From an uncultured Bacilli bacterium (GTDB lineage: Bacteria; Bacillota_I; Bacilli_A; RF39; UBA660), in NCBI GenBank assembly GCA_947853365.1, contig CANTWQ010000030.1:1-5026 (forward strand): 5,026 bases of DNA, written 5' to 3'. The notes under the pieces were generated by a model. It made no database searches, was not told where the DNA came from, and saw only the letters and a list, made by a program, of their open reading frames with translations. The position numbers and the translations under genes were made by a program. Below are positions 3,451-5,026 of this stretch, piece by piece; position 1 is the first letter of the stretch, and each line of letters begins with the position of its first letter.

Positions 3451-5026
3451 TCAAGAAAAAGATAATGTGTCCGTAAAGAGATCTTTGTTTCGTTGATGAT
3501 GGGATAAAACGATAAAGGTCTTATTGGGATATCGGGCAAATATCTTTTCTAAAATACGACGTTCCAGCAAATCGTCCATTTGGCGAAATACTTCGTCTAA
3601 AATATAAATATCATAATCATGCAGTAATGCTCTTGCTAAAATAATCCGATCTCTTTCTCCTCCCGAAAGACGACTGCCATCTTCTTCTAGGAGTAAATCA
3701 TAGCCCAAATGGGACTTTTTTAAGCAGAAATCCAATTCACAAAGATGTGCGACTTCTAAAAACAATTCATAAGAAATCGGATCTCCGAGTGTCACATTAT
3801 CAAACACACTTCCAGTAAAAATGATTTCATTTTGCGAAATATAACAAATATGATTTTGCAAATATGTGCGAGAAAAATGATTGATATCATATCCTCCATA
3901 AGAGATGCAATGAGATTCAATTTCTAAATCTTTTCGTAATAGTCTTGCTAAAGTTGTCTTTCCACTTCCACTGGGACCACTAAAAAAGATTCTACTTCCC
4001 ATAGGAATTTGTAATGAAATATCTTCTAATACTTTGTGATGCTCTAAATATTGATAACTCAGATGGCGGATAGCAATATCCCATCGCTGACAAGCAAGGT
4101 GTCTATTTTTGTCTTCCATCTCTTCGGGCATTTGTAAAATATCATCTACTCTTTCTATGGCAATTTGCACGTTTTGAAAAGATAGAAAAATGCTTCCCAA
4201 TCGTTGGAGTGAAGACGATAACATCTGAAACATCGAATAGAAAAATAATAGATTTGACAAGGTCATTTTTCCTTCTAAAATAAAGTAACCACCAAAAATA
4301 AAAATTCCAAATAGCATTGCTCGTTCCAGCAGGCTTTGTATCATTTGATATATTCCAGCTTGAGAAGATAACTGATAATATTTCTGACTACATAGCAAAT
4401 GCTTTTCCATACCCGTTTCCATAGACAATGTTAATTTCTGATGGTTTCGTAGTGTTTCCATTCCTCGTACTCTTTCTAAAAAATACGTATCAAAGTTATC
4501 TTTTTGCATTTTCCAAACAAACATTTTTTCTTTGAATGGCTTTTGAAATAAGAAATTGCAGAAAAGCAACAGAATACTGATTCCTAAAATCCATCCTGCG
4601 AGCAGTGGTTCGATGGCAAACAATAAGAGAAAAGCAACGATCAAAAAGAGAAAGTCAAAGGATAGAAATGCCAGTAGTTCAGAAAAAAACGACTGAATCA
4701 TTTCCAGGTCATGCAAACGGTTATAGATTTCAGCGCTTGTCCGATTTTTGTAATAAGAAAATGGTAATCGCCACAATTTTCTAAAAAACACCGGAAATAT
4801 TTTTTGTTGCAAGTAATAATAAAACCAAAGCGATAACTTCTTATGAAGAAAGGAAGATACTGTTTGAAACAGATAACAACCCAATAAAAGAAACGCCAGA
4901 AAGATGAGATGAGAAAAAGAAAAGAGCAAAATCACTTCTTGTTGCAAAAAGGAAAAAGCAAAGGAGGAAATCATCCCGAAACCTACGGACAAGAAAGAAA
5001 AGCCAAAAAAGGAGAGAAAAATGGAA
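3451..5026 (-). CDS. Peptide-exporting ABC transporter (permease plus ATPase), 5' end outside window
   Basis: The frame is open from the right edge to the TGA at 3451-3453. The TTG at 4992 is in frame but lies inside the first membrane helix and is not the true start; residues here are numbered from it. Helices lie at about 1-17 (starting before it), 24-46, 105-127, 132-150, 226-240 and 247-270, i.e. a fused exporter of six helices plus one ATPase. ATPase motifs: Walker A GPSGSGKTT (339-347), Q-loop Gln 387, signature LSGGE (442-446), Walker B YILDE (463-467) with the catalytic Glu, and H-loop His 498. The D-loop reads RQMD rather than the common SALD or SNLD. The visible part is about 524 codons. 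Exporters with an N-terminal C39 peptidase have about 700-720 residues, so about 180 residues beyond the edge could form that domain. The adjacent double-glycine peptides suggest it cleaves and exports them. ABC exporter is certain; the C39 domain is inferred. Confidence 0.92.
   Translation of the reverse strand, partial: SIFLSFFGFSFLSVGFGMISSFAFSFLQQEVILLFSFSHLIFLAFLLLGCYLFQTVSSFLHKKLSLWFYYYLQQKIFPVFFRKLWRLPFSYYKNRTSAEIYNRLHDLEMIQSFFSELLAFLSFDFLFLIVAFLLLFAIEPLLAGWILGISILLLFCNFLFQKPFKEKMFVWKMQKDNFDTYFLERVRGMETLRNHQKLTLSMETGMEKHLLCSQKYYQLSSQAGIYQMIQSLLERAMLFGIFIFGGYFILEGKMTLSNLLFFYSMFQMLSSSLQRLGSIFLSFQNVQIAIERVDDILQMPEEMEDKNRHLACQRWDIAIRHLSYQYLEHHKVLEDISLQIPMGSRIFFSGPSGSGKTTLARLLRKDLEIESHCISYGGYDINHFSRTYLQNHICYISQNEIIFTGSVFDNVTLGDPISYELFLEVAHLCELDFCLKKSHLGYDLLLEEDGSRLSGGERDRIILARALLHDYDIYILDEVFRQMDDLLERRILEKIFARYPNKTFIVLSHHQRNKDLFTDTLSFS

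Noticed and set aside
3438..3539. N-terminal extension of the 137-residue membrane protein to 3539
   Set aside because: It overlaps the conserved H-loop end of the ABC transporter gene in another frame and has no ribosome site; the ATG at 3437 has an excellent one.

Overview
The window reads as chromosomal DNA of an AT-rich, endospore-forming member of the Bacillota (low-GC Gram-positives). Three things point there: the housekeeping run rpsU - yqeY - yqfC - yqfD in the order known from Bacillus and relatives, strong purine-rich Shine-Dalgarno sites, and sigma-A promoters with 17-bp spacers. No genus can be named from the sequence alone. All nine genes I can support lie on the minus strand, so transcription runs from the right edge to the left.

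Right half (about 2700-5026), peptide-export locus: a peptide-exporting ABC transporter whose 5' end is outside the window, a 137-residue single-pass membrane protein, and two tiny genes for peptides of 49 and 53 residues. Both peptides start with a 15-residue double-glycine leader of the type cut by C39 peptidase domains. The four genes are tightly packed: 13 nt between the first two, a 4-nt ATGA overlap, then a 12-nt gap. Together they look like a two-peptide (class IIb-like) bacteriocin operon. The transporter would cut the leaders and export the mature peptides, and the small membrane protein would act as a reduced accessory or adaptor. The second peptide gene (2704-2865) is short enough to be missed by length-limited gene finding. 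Both mature peptides carry exactly one cysteine, close to the C-terminus. No immunity gene is recognisable here.

The junction (2599-2703) holds no gene. It contains a long AT-rich inverted repeat and the rpsU promoter.

Left half (1-2598), housekeeping and sporulation: rpsU (ribosomal protein S21) has its own promoter and terminator. yqeY (GatB/YqeY family) has its own promoter, whose -35 box overlaps the rpsU terminator T-run, and ends at a small hairpin plus T-run. Then come yqfC and yqfD, which are sporulation genes, followed at a distance of 11 nt by a VanZ-family membrane protein running off the left edge. No gap between genes exceeds about 105 nt, and I see no RNA gene, insertion sequence or CRISPR array.
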